Below, piece after piece: positions 35,161 through 46,375 of a DNA stretch of 64,000 nt. Both the position numbers and the translations under genes were made by a program. The DNA lies in the NCBI GenBank assembly GCA_907165275.2, contig OU015665.1:3658001-3722000 (forward strand), read 5' to 3'. Source of the stretch: Zygaena filipendulae. Lineage: Eukaryota > Arthropoda > Insecta > Lepidoptera > Zygaenidae. The notes under the pieces were generated by a model. The model was not told where the DNA came from, made no database searches, and saw only the letters and a program-made list of their open reading frames with translations. The stretch's first letter is position 1. The number at the start of each line of letters is the position of its first letter.

Positions 35161-35935
35161 GATGTTATCAGACAAGATTAATATTTAATCAATCCAAATC
35201 ATAAACAGAGACGTAAGAACTCAAAAGTAAACGAACTCTCAAATAAAAAAAGATTTTTGCGTCGGTGCTCTCATAACTTTCAAATAAAACACAATAGCGA
35301 ACAGATAAAACCATTATAGAAAAAAAAAGAAGAAAAAAAATACAAACAGCAAACACCAATAAATTCCATCATGGAAGTAATAATTGCGTTTCAAGTGGAA
35401 GGCCCTAGGGTAACCTTTTGTGGAGGACTGTCGCTTTGAGTGGGTGTAGAGATCCCTTTGTTTACAATCTCCTGAGTAAAAGGGCAATTTTTTTCCCCCT
35501 TTTTTCAACAAAGGCAGTGGAATATAGGTACCTATTCATTGTGTTAAAATAATCACAAATCGTTCGTTTCTTTGCTCGAGATGAACCGAAGCGATTTATT
35601 CGCGTCCGATAAATGAAAGCTAGAAATTTACGATTCTTTCATAGAATTTAAAAATATTATTACGTTTCTTATATTCATCATTTACGTATCCAATAAGGAA
35701 AGAAAAAGGCCAAAGTTCAAGTTATGTAGGTATACTAACTGTGTTATACTGTAATTAGATCTATTATTTTAAATGTTTTGTGTAAGCATTAAGCAATACT
35801 TGCCTACGTTTATCTAGGTAAGGCATACTTTGTACATAATACCTACGTATAAGTTTATGAAATTATAGAGTGGAAATTTCATTCAAAATTTCGTACACAA
35901 TTTTGAAGTAGGTACAAAACAATCACAGAAATCTA
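35161..35935. other. AT-rich stretch, no gene seen
   Basis: The 65-codon minus frame at 35314-35511 arises from A-rich sequence and has no known domain. Nothing else is supported. Confidence 0.45.
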
Positions 35936-36622
35936 TACTTATAATAAAACTGTAGAGAGGTCAATTCTGTACATTGAATATATATTCAAAAGTAATATTG
36001 GAGGATGAATGGTGATCGATACTGATGCCAAAAATGCATACAGTGAATTTTTTGTCTGTCTCTCTGTCTGTATGTGCACGCATGGATCAAAAACTACTGA
36101 AGGGATTTTAAGCAAACTTGGTACGTTTGTAGTCCATACTCCTGGGCAGGCTTATAGGCTAACATAACGCTAAGACACATAGGAGCTAAGCAGTGACCAT
36201 AAATTTGAAGCAAGTCGGATGAAAATGCGTTTTCGAGCTCTTATCCTCGCATAAGTTGATCATACACCAAAAGTATGTATTACAAAGAATGATTGAAAGA
36301 TGGATGGTCTTCAAAAAATTTACAAAAAGTCCTCAATAGTATCTTATTTATAAATTATACTATAATAAAATAGTAGAATCCGTGGTTCTGTACATTGAAT
36401 ATTTTTAATGACAGGGGACGATAGAACCAACCACAAAAAAGTTTTTAAAATTAATTGATGTCTATCTGTCTCTCCAAATCTACTGAACGGATTGCGGTTT
36501 TCACAGATAGATTAAACTTAATCTAGAGCTACATATAGGCTTTTTTAATTTAAATTGAATGTTGGGAAAAAAGATGTTATATAAAAAACGTTTCGCGGGT
36601 GAAACCGCGGGGCACAGCTAGT
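35936..36622 (-). repeat. Long dispersed repeat, TTATAATAAAACTGTAGAGA type
   Basis: The segment begins TTATAATAAAACTGTAGAGAG with GTCTGTCTCTCTGTCTGTAT and continues through a related second unit (36347-36622) starting ATAATAAAATAGTAGAATCC. It ends in GTGAAACCGCGGGGCACAGC and TAGT. The shared CpG-rich end joins this long body to the shorter families. Confidence 0.65.
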
Positions 36623-36625
36623 TAT

Positions 36626-38010
36626 ACAATAAAATAATATACGTTATTGCACTATGGATTTTTTTTACAATATACAAGCTGTAAAGGGACTTATTCAAAC
36701 TATTGACACTTCATGCTTATGTGTAACTAACAAAAATATAACGAGAAAACCTTATAAGTCTAAAAAACGTGGGTAAATGAAAAAGGGCGTTAAAAAAGGT
36801 TGCCACCTTTTTTTGGAAAAAAAATTTCCCAAGAAACGTGCGAAAATATAGTATTTTTAGGTAATGCAGGGAAAAATATTTTGTAATCCTGTGTATCGGG
36901 CAGCATTCATCCACATTTTTTTTTGGTGAAGTTTACCCCTTTCGGGGAAGGCAGAAGGAAACTAAGCCCATATAGCCAATTCAGTGGTATATTTCTTCTT
37001 CTAAAGTTATTTACATCGAAATGCATTGGTGAGATGCATTTCGATGCTTTACCGGAACTTTTGGCAGCAAATCTTCGCAGTTGAACCTTAATAGGACGCT
37101 CTGTGGGAAGTTGTATAGAAAAACGAAAACCTCCCGGCGAACGCCCTATTTCATCTTATTTCACTGCTTTCGCACACTGTTCATCACTAATGGATCACTA
37201 TTATGCAAAGTCCATCATATTCACACAATATTAACCACGATAAACTAATTTGCAAAACAAAGAAATAAAACTGACGTCCACTCTGCTAAAAATCCCGCCA
37301 AAAGTCCCATTCATTCACACATTATTGCTAGTTTGACAGTTGACGTTTTGTTGCCGGGTATGCGTTTCGTTCTGAAATTCCCCGTGCTGCGCTGCGGGTG
37401 CTTTCCAGACCAGTCACAGCTGTTAATATATAAAAAAGCGAGACAGTTGAATTAGACATAAAAATATATTATTTTTCGTACTATATTATTTTTTTATAAT
37501 ATACAGTACAATTGACTGAAATATAGTACGGTACTATATAATATAGTACAGCTGGCAACCCTAGCTTTAAATGATACTAAAGCGTATGATGACCCGTCAG
37601 CGTATCGGCAACTTATGCGCCAAATTTTCTTAACTTTTTTTTTTCTATTTGGCCCAAAATTTTATTTATATTTTTTTTAGATATTTGAAACGAGAATCTA
37701 ATACTGAACAGTGAACACTGAACACCCTCCCTCGTTATACTCTTATACTTATTCGCTGTACATAAAATATGAAATAAATGGAAAATACAGCCTCATCACT
37801 ATGTAGACTTAGACCAAATAAAATGTAGGACAATTTTTTTCAAGTCAATCTTCAGGAACAATATAATAGTAGCTTAAGGTGACAAGCACATGAGACACGA
37901 ATATGTACCTACTACCTACCTATATGCAATGTCCTGGATTTTTTGTCTGTTTGCGAGTTGAAATGACTTAATTCTGCTTACGCTGCTCGCTGTCGTTGTG
38001 ATACTTATAA
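36626..38010. other. Repeat-like stretch, no gene seen
   Basis: Contains TTTACCCCTTTCGGGGAAGG (36929-36948) and a perfect 12-bp stem hairpin at 37014-37046 (CATCGAAATGCA / TGCATTTCGATG). Further on are the word TTTGACAGTTGACGTTTTG (about 37331) and GCTGGCAACCCT (about 37551), both familiar from insect repeats. It is probably one or more decayed non-coding transposons. The segment at 37590-37740 resembles the inside of the MITE at 33330. Confidence 0.4.
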
Positions 38011-38013
38011 TTT

Positions 38014-38252
38014 ACTAGCTGTCCCCCGCGATTTCATCCGCGGTAATTTCGGAGTTCCCGCGGAGGTTGCGGGAAAAAAGTTCCCCAAATTAGTGCCGGA
38101 GTTCCCGCGGGAACTCCGGGATAAAACTATCCTATCTTTTATGTTGGACCATTTTATGAATGCTTACAAAATTTTATCAAAATCCGTTCAGTATGTTTCG
38201 GAGTCCATCGCGGACAAACAACGTGACACGTACCTAATCATATATTAGATAG
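38014..38252 (+). repeat. Dispersed repeat with CTAGCTG end
   Basis: Head ACTAGCTGTCCCCCGCGATT, duplicated CpG block, CCTATCTTTTATGTTGGACC, GAGTCCATCGCGGACAAACA, tail ACGTACCTAATCATATATTAG. Same subfamily as 27495-27739 and 46376-46820. Confidence 0.8.
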
Positions 38253-38530
38253 TTTCTTTTAATTAACGCATTCCTCCATCTTAGACCTTTCATCCTCCAT
38301 CTATAATGAAATACCAAAGAATAAACTAAATAATAAGAGGCTTAGTTTATCCGTACTTGCTCCATATCTGAATATTTACCTTCAAATACTTTTCTACTCA
38401 AAATGAATATTAGCGTCAACACACGCACACATCAAAGGTTAATCCCATTATCACCTACTCTACGCCGAAGCTGTGAATAATTTACCGAATGCCTAATAGT
38501 ACGGGAGATACCGATGCTAATTCGGGAGAC

Positions 38531-39925
38531 ACTCGAGCGTCGTTGGGACCTATTGGGTTTTGAAGATTAGGAGATATAAACAAAATAAGGTTATATGATA
38601 TTTTTTCATTCACCGGTGGGTTTAGCTTCTACAGGCTTTCAAAAATGTAAAAAAAAATAGTAAAATGGAAATACTCGAGCGCGTCAGATATTGTAGTTTA
38701 GATACTCCAAGGTGTCTCTGATATCGAAAATATATTCATCTGCCCATTTGCGTGGTGGGGGTGGCCATCTGGAAGGGGAGAAAATGAAAAAAAAAAAACA
38801 TTTACTCGAGCGCGTCAGATATTCAAAGGGGATGTTAAGTGAGCCTTAAAAATGCACCCTTTCGAAAATCTGCCGATTTGGAGGTGACGCAAGGTAGTAG
38901 CGAATTTTTGAAAATGCAAAAAAAAATCTCAATTTTGAAATACTCGAGCGTGTCAGATTATTTTACAGAAGGTTCAGCTTGCAGTCCAAGTTATGTTGGC
39001 TTAAAATCTGACAATAATTTTGAGGGATATTATTAATCTGACTGCTAGAAACAAAAATTATGATTTATTTTTAATTTTTTTTTTATTCCTGATGTAAGTT
39101 TAATAACTTTATGAGCTATTTCTTGTTCACAAAAAAACACACTTTATATTTCTATGAAATATGTAAAAGCTCACAAAATATTATTCACAAAACTAACTTT
39201 AAAGCACAAACAAGCCATTTCGTTTTACATATAATAACATGAACGCGTTGTTTTGTGATGAGCTTTATTATATAATATATATATAATTACATTAAAGTGA
39301 AAGGTGAACCTATAGTTTGATGTAATACTTACCTTAACTTATTTTAATATGTATTTTAACCAACCAAAAAAAGTTATAATTCGACACGTTTAGCGCCGTG
39401 GTATACTGTGATGACGTTATGGCGACGGAAAGTAGTGTGAGGACGGTGCGAGAGAGTGAGAGATAGAGAAAAAGTAAAAGGGAAAGAAAGACAGAGATAT
39501 GAATAGGTACATGTTTCACTGCAGCTGCTCGTTCGATTCGAAGACGATTTTTGTTTCTTCGGCTTATGAAAATCGGCAGATTATATTTTTCCCGCTATCC
39601 TTGAGTTATTTACTTTAAAATAAAAAACAAATCAACTGCGCTCGAGAATGTCGAAGTTGCGTTTTTTTTTTGCAAGTTTGTGATCCTCTAACTCCTTTAC
39701 GTCACGTTCAAATGGTCAGATTATTCATATACATACTTCTCACTATGTAATTAACCCACCATATCTTAATCTGACGCGCTCGAGTATTTCGAGTTATCGA
39801 TTTTTTTTTACTAATCTGATCGGTTATTCTAGACGCACCCACCAGTGTAGAGGGCCTATATTTGGTGGAGGTACTCAACATGGTGCAAGGTACCCCCCTT
39901 ATGTTCATCTGACGCGCTTTAGCTA
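38531..39925. repeat. Two inverted arrays of ~138-bp units with a conserved core
   Basis: A core close to ACTCGAGCGCGTCAGAT occurs in plus orientation at 38531 (partial), 38673, 38804 and 38942, and in minus orientation at 39631, 39769 and 39907. A weaker one lies near 39520. Spacings are 142, 131 and 138 on the left and exactly 138 and 138 on the right. Each core is preceded, in its own orientation, by a run of 8-12 A and then about 15-20 bases ending GAAAT. Some units also share AATCTGCCGATTT and GGTGACG words. The sequence between cores has diverged strongly while spacing and core are kept. About 690 bp of AT-rich DNA separates the arrays. Frames at 38839-39036 and 39708-40022 read the core in different frames, so it is not coding. 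Class unknown. Confidence 0.8.
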
Positions 39926-40138
39926 ATCCACAAATCCCCTCTTGGCGGTCCGTACTATAAGCACCTCCACATACGCCACGGCGCGTGGCGTCTCCATACT
40001 TTACAAAGACACGAAAATCCAATGTTAATCCGTTTTTAGGTTTAAGCTTCTAGCAAATGCATGCTATTTCACTGATATGGTAAGTATATTCGTATTTCTT
40101 CTATAGGTACTTACCTTAGATTAAAACAGAAAGGTACT

Positions 40139-40320
40139 TACTAATATTATAAAGCAAAAATATTTAATTTTTTTTATGTTTGTTTGTAATGGATAAACGT
40201 AAAAACTACTTAACCGATTTTAGCTATTCTAGGAGTCTGTAATGTTCATGAGTGACATAGGGTACTTTTATCCCAGAATTCCCACGGAACGCGGTTGAAA
40301 CCGTGGGCGATCGATTAGTG
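40139..40320 (-). repeat. Dispersed repeat with CTAGCTG end
   Basis: TACTAATATTATAAAGCAAA, AACCGATTTTAGCTATTCTA, GTGACATAGGGTACTTTTAT and a decayed head GTTGAAACCGTGGGCGATCG. Confidence 0.7.
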
Positions 40321-40369
40321 TTAGATAATAATTAATTACTTGTTTTAACAATAACGATACAGCAGATTA

Positions 40370-40712
40370 TACAACGTGTTAATGAAATAACTGAAAACCT
40401 GATACACCCTACTTAAAAAAATAAACAATAATATGATTAAAATATATTTTATGTCGAAAAATGTTTATTTTAAAAGTTATTCAACATTAGTTTGGAGGTG
40501 ACCTGTCTACGAAATTCCAAGCGCTACGCCCGCGCCTACCGGTTCGAATTTGTTTGCTGCGGGCGGCGTACGCGCCAAATATTGTATTATAAATAATTTA
40601 GACATGGGCTAGTAAAAAATGAAAAAATATAACCTATGTTAAAACATAGTGCGATCGATTCGCTAGTCGATTCTGAGCAAACTGCTTTCTAGTTATTCAT
40701 TAACACGTTGTA
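40370..40712 (-). mobile_element. TA-flanked MITE, copy 2
   Basis: Inverse orientation to the other three copies. It has the same inverted ends (ACAACGTGTTAATGAAATAA and CATTAACACGTTGTA) and the core GGGCGGCGTACGCGCCAAAT. Length 343 bp. Confidence 0.85.
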
Positions 40713-42272
40713 GACGTAAAAATCATTATTCCTCGTTTACTTAAATATCTAGTGAAGTACTAGCATAAATAATTATGTCATGAACAAGCCGTCGCGGATC
40801 TATTGTTATAGAAGTAAAACAATCTTTATTTGTAGAGTGGTAAAGAATAGAATAGGTACGATAAGTGAAACAGCGTATTGACTCAGATTATTGGTATTGG
40901 GCAGCAAAATATATTAGGCAGATTGTTTAGTTTTATAACTCCAACAGAGATACTTAACGGATGAAGGATATATTTGTTCTTACGCCCTTTGGGTTTCTCT
41001 CTCGTTTTGTATGGAAAAGTAAGCACAAGCAGCTTACAGGCAGGTATCTTAAGTCATTTATATTCGGTGTATCTGTCGGTCGAAGCCAAGACTTGAGAGC
41101 TAATAAGAAGTATTCGTCCATTCGACTTTCAATGAATTTCTGAAGATTTCGGTGCAAGTTTTCTCGTCAATGAAAGATCAAGACAAGACAAAGTGGCGAC
41201 CGTTCATAAGTTTATTGTGTCGGTACTACGGCTTTGCAGGTAAAAATGTTTTGTACTCACTGTACTCACAAGTAGGTAGGCACTGTACTGTTAGTAAAGA
41301 CCAATTTCATGTTTTTTCTACTACTGATCTACTCAAAACTGTAGCAAACATAGACACAATATAATAATAGATATATTGTAATACACTACCGTCCTACGCA
41401 AGTTTTACCTCCATACAAATCGAAATTACCTTATACTCTAACTTAGTGCGACCAGAATGGCGGCCAGTGACAAACATAATTGTTAAAAATAATTTAAGTA
41501 ATTATATTTTAGGTAATTATAAAAAATCAAATAGCTACATACCTATAATACTATATATTTTTTTTTTAACTTAAGCGTCCACTTGCTAAGTTATAAGTGA
41601 TTCTATAAAGGACTTGAGGCTTGATACTAGGGTGACCTTAGAAAATGTGTCCCGCGAAAGAAGTGTTGCCAATTGACCCGTTTTACTTTCATTGCACCTA
41701 CGGTTAAACTTGTAAAACTTGTAAACTAGTGAAAGTTATTCCACTCAAGATCTATACTTTTGTAGAGACAGTTTTTTTTTATCTTTGATATTTCAAATTT
41801 TAATATTTTTTTATGGACTTGAACTATCTACTCTTATCTATGTCTGTAGTAACCAACGAATGTGGCAATGTGTTCATTGATTTATTGCCAAGTTCTACTT
41901 GTTGGAACAATGAGACGCATAGTGTGTGCCTTGGCCACCACTGGTTTTTGGAGTAGGTACTTATGCACAAAGTGTCATTTCTTAATATTCATTTATAATT
42001 TCCACAGAGGTAATTCCGTGATAATTTCTGTTTTGTCTGTACCTTATCTTGTGTTTAGCAATACCCTTAGTAGAAAGAGTTTTCCATGTTAGTACCTAAT
42101 GTGGAGGCTGGAATGCCTATGAAGTCAACCTCTATGTCCACTCTGCGTCTGCAAAATGAATAGGCTGAATTTTAATTTGAAAGTAAAATAGAAAGAATCT
42201 TGTTATTTTAAGATTATTTACATTGTTTTTATATAAACGTCATACGCCGCATACAGGAAAAATATGTACGTA
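40713..42272. other. Intergenic stretch
   Basis: Frames at 40961-41364 on both strands overlap each other and have no recognisable domain. The 76-codon frame at 41862-42092 is also unassigned. No gene supported. Confidence 0.4.
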
Positions 42273-42502
42273 TTAGATGTGTCCCGCGGTTTCACCCACG
42301 TTAATTTCAGAGTTCCCGCGGGAATTCCGGGATAAAAAGTACCCTATGTGTTAATCTGATGTATAAGCTATGTTATTGTAAAGTCTTATTTAAATCCATC
42401 CAGTAGTTTTTGCGTGAAAGAGTAACAAACATCCCTCCATCCATCCATCTATCCACCCAATACATTCTTACAAACTTTCGCGTTTATAATATTAGTAGGA
42501 TA
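42273..42502 (+). repeat. CTAGCTG-type repeat with internal CCAT microsatellite
   Basis: Complete and well preserved: TGTCCCGCGGTTTCACCCAC, GTACCCTATGTGTTAATCTG, GTAACAAACATCCC, then (CCAT)3-4 (42431-42446), then CAAACTTTCGCGTTTATAATATTAGTAGGA. This is the intact model for the copy split by the LTR element at 56446. Confidence 0.85.
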
Positions 42503-42860
42503 CATATCCCTAAAAATATATGTAAGTACCCATTGGTAAAAATTTGTTGCCCACTGTTTCATAGTTTCACCAAATAGGAATTTTCGTGTCGTTATTTGAT
42601 ATTTCCCACTGCAATTCGCGTTGTTGACAGTTTTATTACGAAGTTAAACAACAATTAATTAGAGTGACCGTGAAAAGTTCATTAACTTCTTAATTGATGC
42701 GAAAAACGCTTATGAAATTACAGTAGGTACAGTCAATGACAATTTAACTAATGAATATTAATTACTAATTGGTTAAACTAATTACAAAATTAGAAACACT
42801 ATAGGCTTACTTATTCCAACAATTGCCAAGTCACTTATGTTAGAAGTTGTAAGTTACTTA

Positions 42861-43036
42861 GAAGCCTATCCAGATGAGGCGTTTTACGCGCGAGTCGAGA
42901 ACGCGCGTGTTCCCGAGATACTAGAGCCACATAGATCCCGTCCGGATGCTCTCGCGCGTAAAACGCTTGCAACGCGTCGGACTCTCGACTCGCGCGTTCT
43001 CGACTCGCGCGTAAAACGCGTCACCTGGACAGGCTC
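42861..43036. mobile_element. CpG-rich hairpin MITE, TTA-flanked
   Basis: A 176-bp element bounded by TTA on both sides (42858-42860, 43037-43039). The ends GAAGCCTATCCAG and CTGGACAGGCTC are inverted. They lead into a perfect 29-bp inverted repeat (42879-42907 with 42991-43019) made of GCGTTTTACGCGCGAGTCGA-type sequence. The loop repeats the same words (CTCGCGCGTAAAACGC). A 3-bp TTA duplication would fit the PIF/Harbinger group; that is inference. It is the most CpG-dense spot of its neighbourhood. Confidence 0.7.
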
Positions 43037-43099
43037 TTATTTTTGCTTACTTACAAATATGAGAGCCTTAAATACCTACTTGAAATATTGAAATGCTTT

Positions 43100-43245
43100 G
43101 TACTGAATGACTGACTGACGGGTCAACGCACAGCCTAAACCGCTAGAGGAACTAAACTGATAGAGACCTGAAACTTGGAGAGTGAGAGTGTGTTCTTTGT
43201 ATGACGCAGGCATCCGATAAGAAAGGATTATCCGAAAAATAAAGG
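43100..43245 (+). repeat. Dispersed repeat, ATCCGATAAGAAAGG family
   Basis: GACTGACTGACGGGTCAACG, AGAGACCTGAAACTTGGAGA and GGCATCCGATAAGAAAGGAT. Same family as 18470-18628. Confidence 0.7.
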
Positions 43246-45077
43246 AAATTTCAGGTCAATAAATTTCACGACCCAGGTTGAGAGTGAAACTTAAGCAGTA
43301 ACGGAAGTCAACGGAAGTGGCGTGCATAAAATCAACGGAAGTGACGCGTCTGGAGTCCTACGTAAAGTATGAAAAAAAAAAACAAAGTTTTATATTTCAG
43401 GAATGATTTAATACGAGTAAGAACCGTGAATTCGGGATTGAAAGCGTATAAAGAATCTTTTCTCCGATCGTTTGTCCGATAACGCCTCGGCAACTGTATT
43501 TCACCGCAAACATTGTGTGTCTAAGTCATAAATTATGCCGTCTTATTACAAGCCACTACGACCCAAATAAATCGAGAAACGGTGTAACAAAACCACGTGA
43601 CGCTCCAGATAGCAAAGGACGATTCTTAAGTAAACGTATATTCTGCTTTTAGAATAAAAGGTACGAAATCGGAGAAATATAAGATGCTCCCTTTAAAGGC
43701 TTTCCGGTATCATGCTGAGCCTATTTCCGACCTTGATGTATGGATACAAGGAGTATGTACCTACTCACCGCTTTGTAAAAACGGTTCATTGATACCTGTG
43801 TTGCATGGATGTATAGTGTATAGTGATACCTACGTAAGCTGTTTTTATTTGTGACTTCGAAAAAGGAGGGGGTTCTCAATTCGACCCGAATGTTTTTTTA
43901 TAATGAAGATAAAAAAAATTTAAGTAAAGGTTCATTTGTATATTTTTTTATCATAAAATTGTATATTATTTTTAACCAACTTCAAAAAAGTTTTTCCTAC
44001 CTACTTATTTTTCCATGTACTTACGCGATTTTCGGCTTATGTGATTTTAGATTTAGTAATAGATATTTTGTAACTGTTGTTTTAGTTTTTTATTTAATTT
44101 CTCTTTTAATGTACCTACTGTTTTTTAAGCCAAATAAAATTTATTATTATCATTAATATTATTTTAAAAAACCAAGAAACTTATTTTATTATAATAGGTA
44201 CGTTATTAAAAAGATTAACCTTCATGTTTGTCCCAAATAAAAGTTGAGATTTGATAAGAAGTTTATTTTACCGTTAGAGTAGGTAAATTATGCCTGAGGT
44301 ATGGAAGAATCGGTAAATCGAATTTATGGATACGCTACGTAAAATATACATCAAATTATCAGAAACATCAATTACATCGACTACCATCAATCTTAACCCA
44401 CTTGCCTGTCAAAAAATATGGAGCAAAATAATTTCAAAGATATCTACGGTAGACGTCGCGTTGCTAATAAATTCGCGGCAGGCGTTTTAGTATCGTATAA
44501 AAATAATTTTGTATTGGCATGGTATGTACCGAAGACTGGCTGGAAATGGATCTTTATTAATCGGTGATAACCACTCTTAGTGTGAACTAAGCCCACTTTG
44601 ATCGAAGTAATGTCTGCCGACTGACTTTGAACCGCTAAATCATATCAGCTGACCGAAGTCAAGAAAACTGACATTATTGGCGTATCGTTGCAAATCAGCC
44701 GCTTATCTAACGAATCGGCGAGTGCTTAAGCCAAAAACTGCGTAGGTACTGTACACAGAGTTTGAACGCTCTATTCTAATTAATTTAATATTGAACGCTA
44801 ACTGATGGATCCCATTGAGTCGCCAATTCTGACCATTTATTTTGTCAGTCGCTCTTATTCTAAAAAATCTAAGTTAATCCTGAATTAGCACTATACAAGG
44901 TGTGAGGATATGAGGTTAAACGAAGGAAAAAGGAGAGTATTCAGTATTCGATTCTCATCCCAAACATAGGAAAAAAAAACACAAAATATTACTTATTTGT
45001 GTGTGTTATAGTGACCGTTTTGGTCACGGGGACGCACCACGCAAACACCATTTGTTCTCATAATATTGTCATATACA
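43246..45077. other. Intergenic stretch with repeat scraps
   Basis: A head fragment of the composite foldback family lies at 43853-43895 (TTCGAAAAAGGAGGGGGTTC) and another scrap at 43975-43993. A MITE-end scrap is at 44893-44960. The 101-codon frame at 43851-44156 starts in that repeat and is not considered a gene. Confidence 0.45.
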
Positions 45078-45426
45078 TACAACGTGTTAATGAATTAAAT
45101 GAAAACTAGAAAGTAGTTTGCTCAGAATCAACTAGTGAATCGATCGCACATGCTTTAATATAGGTCATATTTTCTCATTTTTATTAGCCCATGTCTAATT
45201 TAATTATAATACAATATTTGGCGCGTACGCCGCCCGCAGCAAAAAATTCGAACCGGTAGGCGCGGGAGTAGCGCTTGAAATTTCGTAGATAGGTCACCTC
45301 CAAACTAATGTTAATTAACTTTTAAAGTATAAATTTTTTGGACATAAAGTACATTTTAATCATATTATTGTTTATTTTTTTAAATGGGGTGTATCAGGTT
45401 TTCAGTTAATTCATTAACACGTTGTA
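45078..45426 (+). mobile_element. TA-flanked MITE, copy 3
   Basis: 349 bp, same orientation as copy 1 and very close to it along its whole length. Ends TACAACGTGTTAATGAATTA and ATTAACACGTTGTA; core GGCGCGTACGCCGCCCGCAG. Confidence 0.85.
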
Positions 45427-45677
45427 TATATATTATTATATATACTTTTTTTAAATCATGTTGTATAAAATAATTGTAATTGTGATGTGTCTCTGTGTCC
45501 AAATAAAAACCTTTTCTTTTTTTCTTTTTTATTTATGCGATAAAAATACATTATTCATAAAAACTGAGTACGCTATTAATAAACGCGCCGGCCTTAGCTT
45601 ACCTACTTACTCAACGCCCCTTTCCTCTGTAAGGTCACCGATGTGCCAACTAATACATTTGTTTTTTTTTTCGAAGT

Positions 45678-45750
45678 GGGATGAGTTGTCCGATTCAAAT
45701 ATTCATTACGTCAACTCATCCCGCGGGATGAGTTCGAACGGGATGAGTTG
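45678..45750. repeat. Palindromic cluster of GGGATGAGTT
   Basis: The decamer GGGATGAGTT occurs at 45678-45687, at 45725-45734 and at 45740-45749. Its complement AACTCATCCC occurs at 45713-45722. The middle two form a perfect 22-bp palindrome centred on CGCG. It may be the terminus of a small transposon or a dimeric protein-binding site. Confidence 0.7.
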
Positions 45751-46047
45751 ACTAAAGAGCCCTAAGGTCATTTAACCTCGTAAATCCACGTTATTTACGT
45801 TTACGCTTACGGTTTCTCTGTGATTTATCAATATGTTTCTTTATGCAAATTTTTATTTGTTACATGATTATTGAAAGCCTCAACTCCTTAGTTGAAGTAA
45901 CATAGTGTATTTATGTGCTTAAGCTGTTGTAATTCAGTGCTGTCTTTGAAGTTTGAACTCTTTCAGTTACTTTTGTGTCCCTTACAAGTCTTTATAAAGG
46001 TTGTAGAAATAACACCAAAATGCGGTCTCGTGAATTTATTGGGTAAC
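45751..46047. other. Short AT-rich spacer
   Basis: No feature seen. Confidence 0.4.
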
Positions 46048-46192
46048 TAGCTGGTCCCCGGTTCACTTCACGTTTCAAAGTTCATGATGATCGGTTGAGC
46101 CGTTAAAGCGTGAAAGCGTAACAGACAGACAGATAGACCGACAGACAAACAGACAGACACTGTTACTTTCGCATTTATAATATTAGTACATA
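46048..46192 (+). repeat. Short CTAGCTG repeat
   Basis: ACTAGCTGGTCCCCGGTTCA, TTCATGATGATCGGTTGAGC, ACAGACAGACAGATAGACCG and TTTATAATATTAGTACATAT. The CpG block and middle are deleted, leaving head plus tail. Confidence 0.7.
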
Positions 46193-46375
46193 TAGGGATA
46201 ACAACGTCTAGTTGCCTTAGCAATGTTTCGACTGCGCATGCCTGGCCAGCTCATTTGTCTAGTTGCGATAAGATCCTGCGCAAGATAAGTTGCACACGAA
46301 CATAACGCCTAACGCGTAACGTAACGGAGAAAGTTTAATTTACTCGACACAAGATTTCACGCCCCTATTGATATT

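Noticed and set aside
38839..40022. Open frames over the 138-bp arrays
   Set aside because: The conserved core is read in different frames in different units, so conservation is not at protein level.
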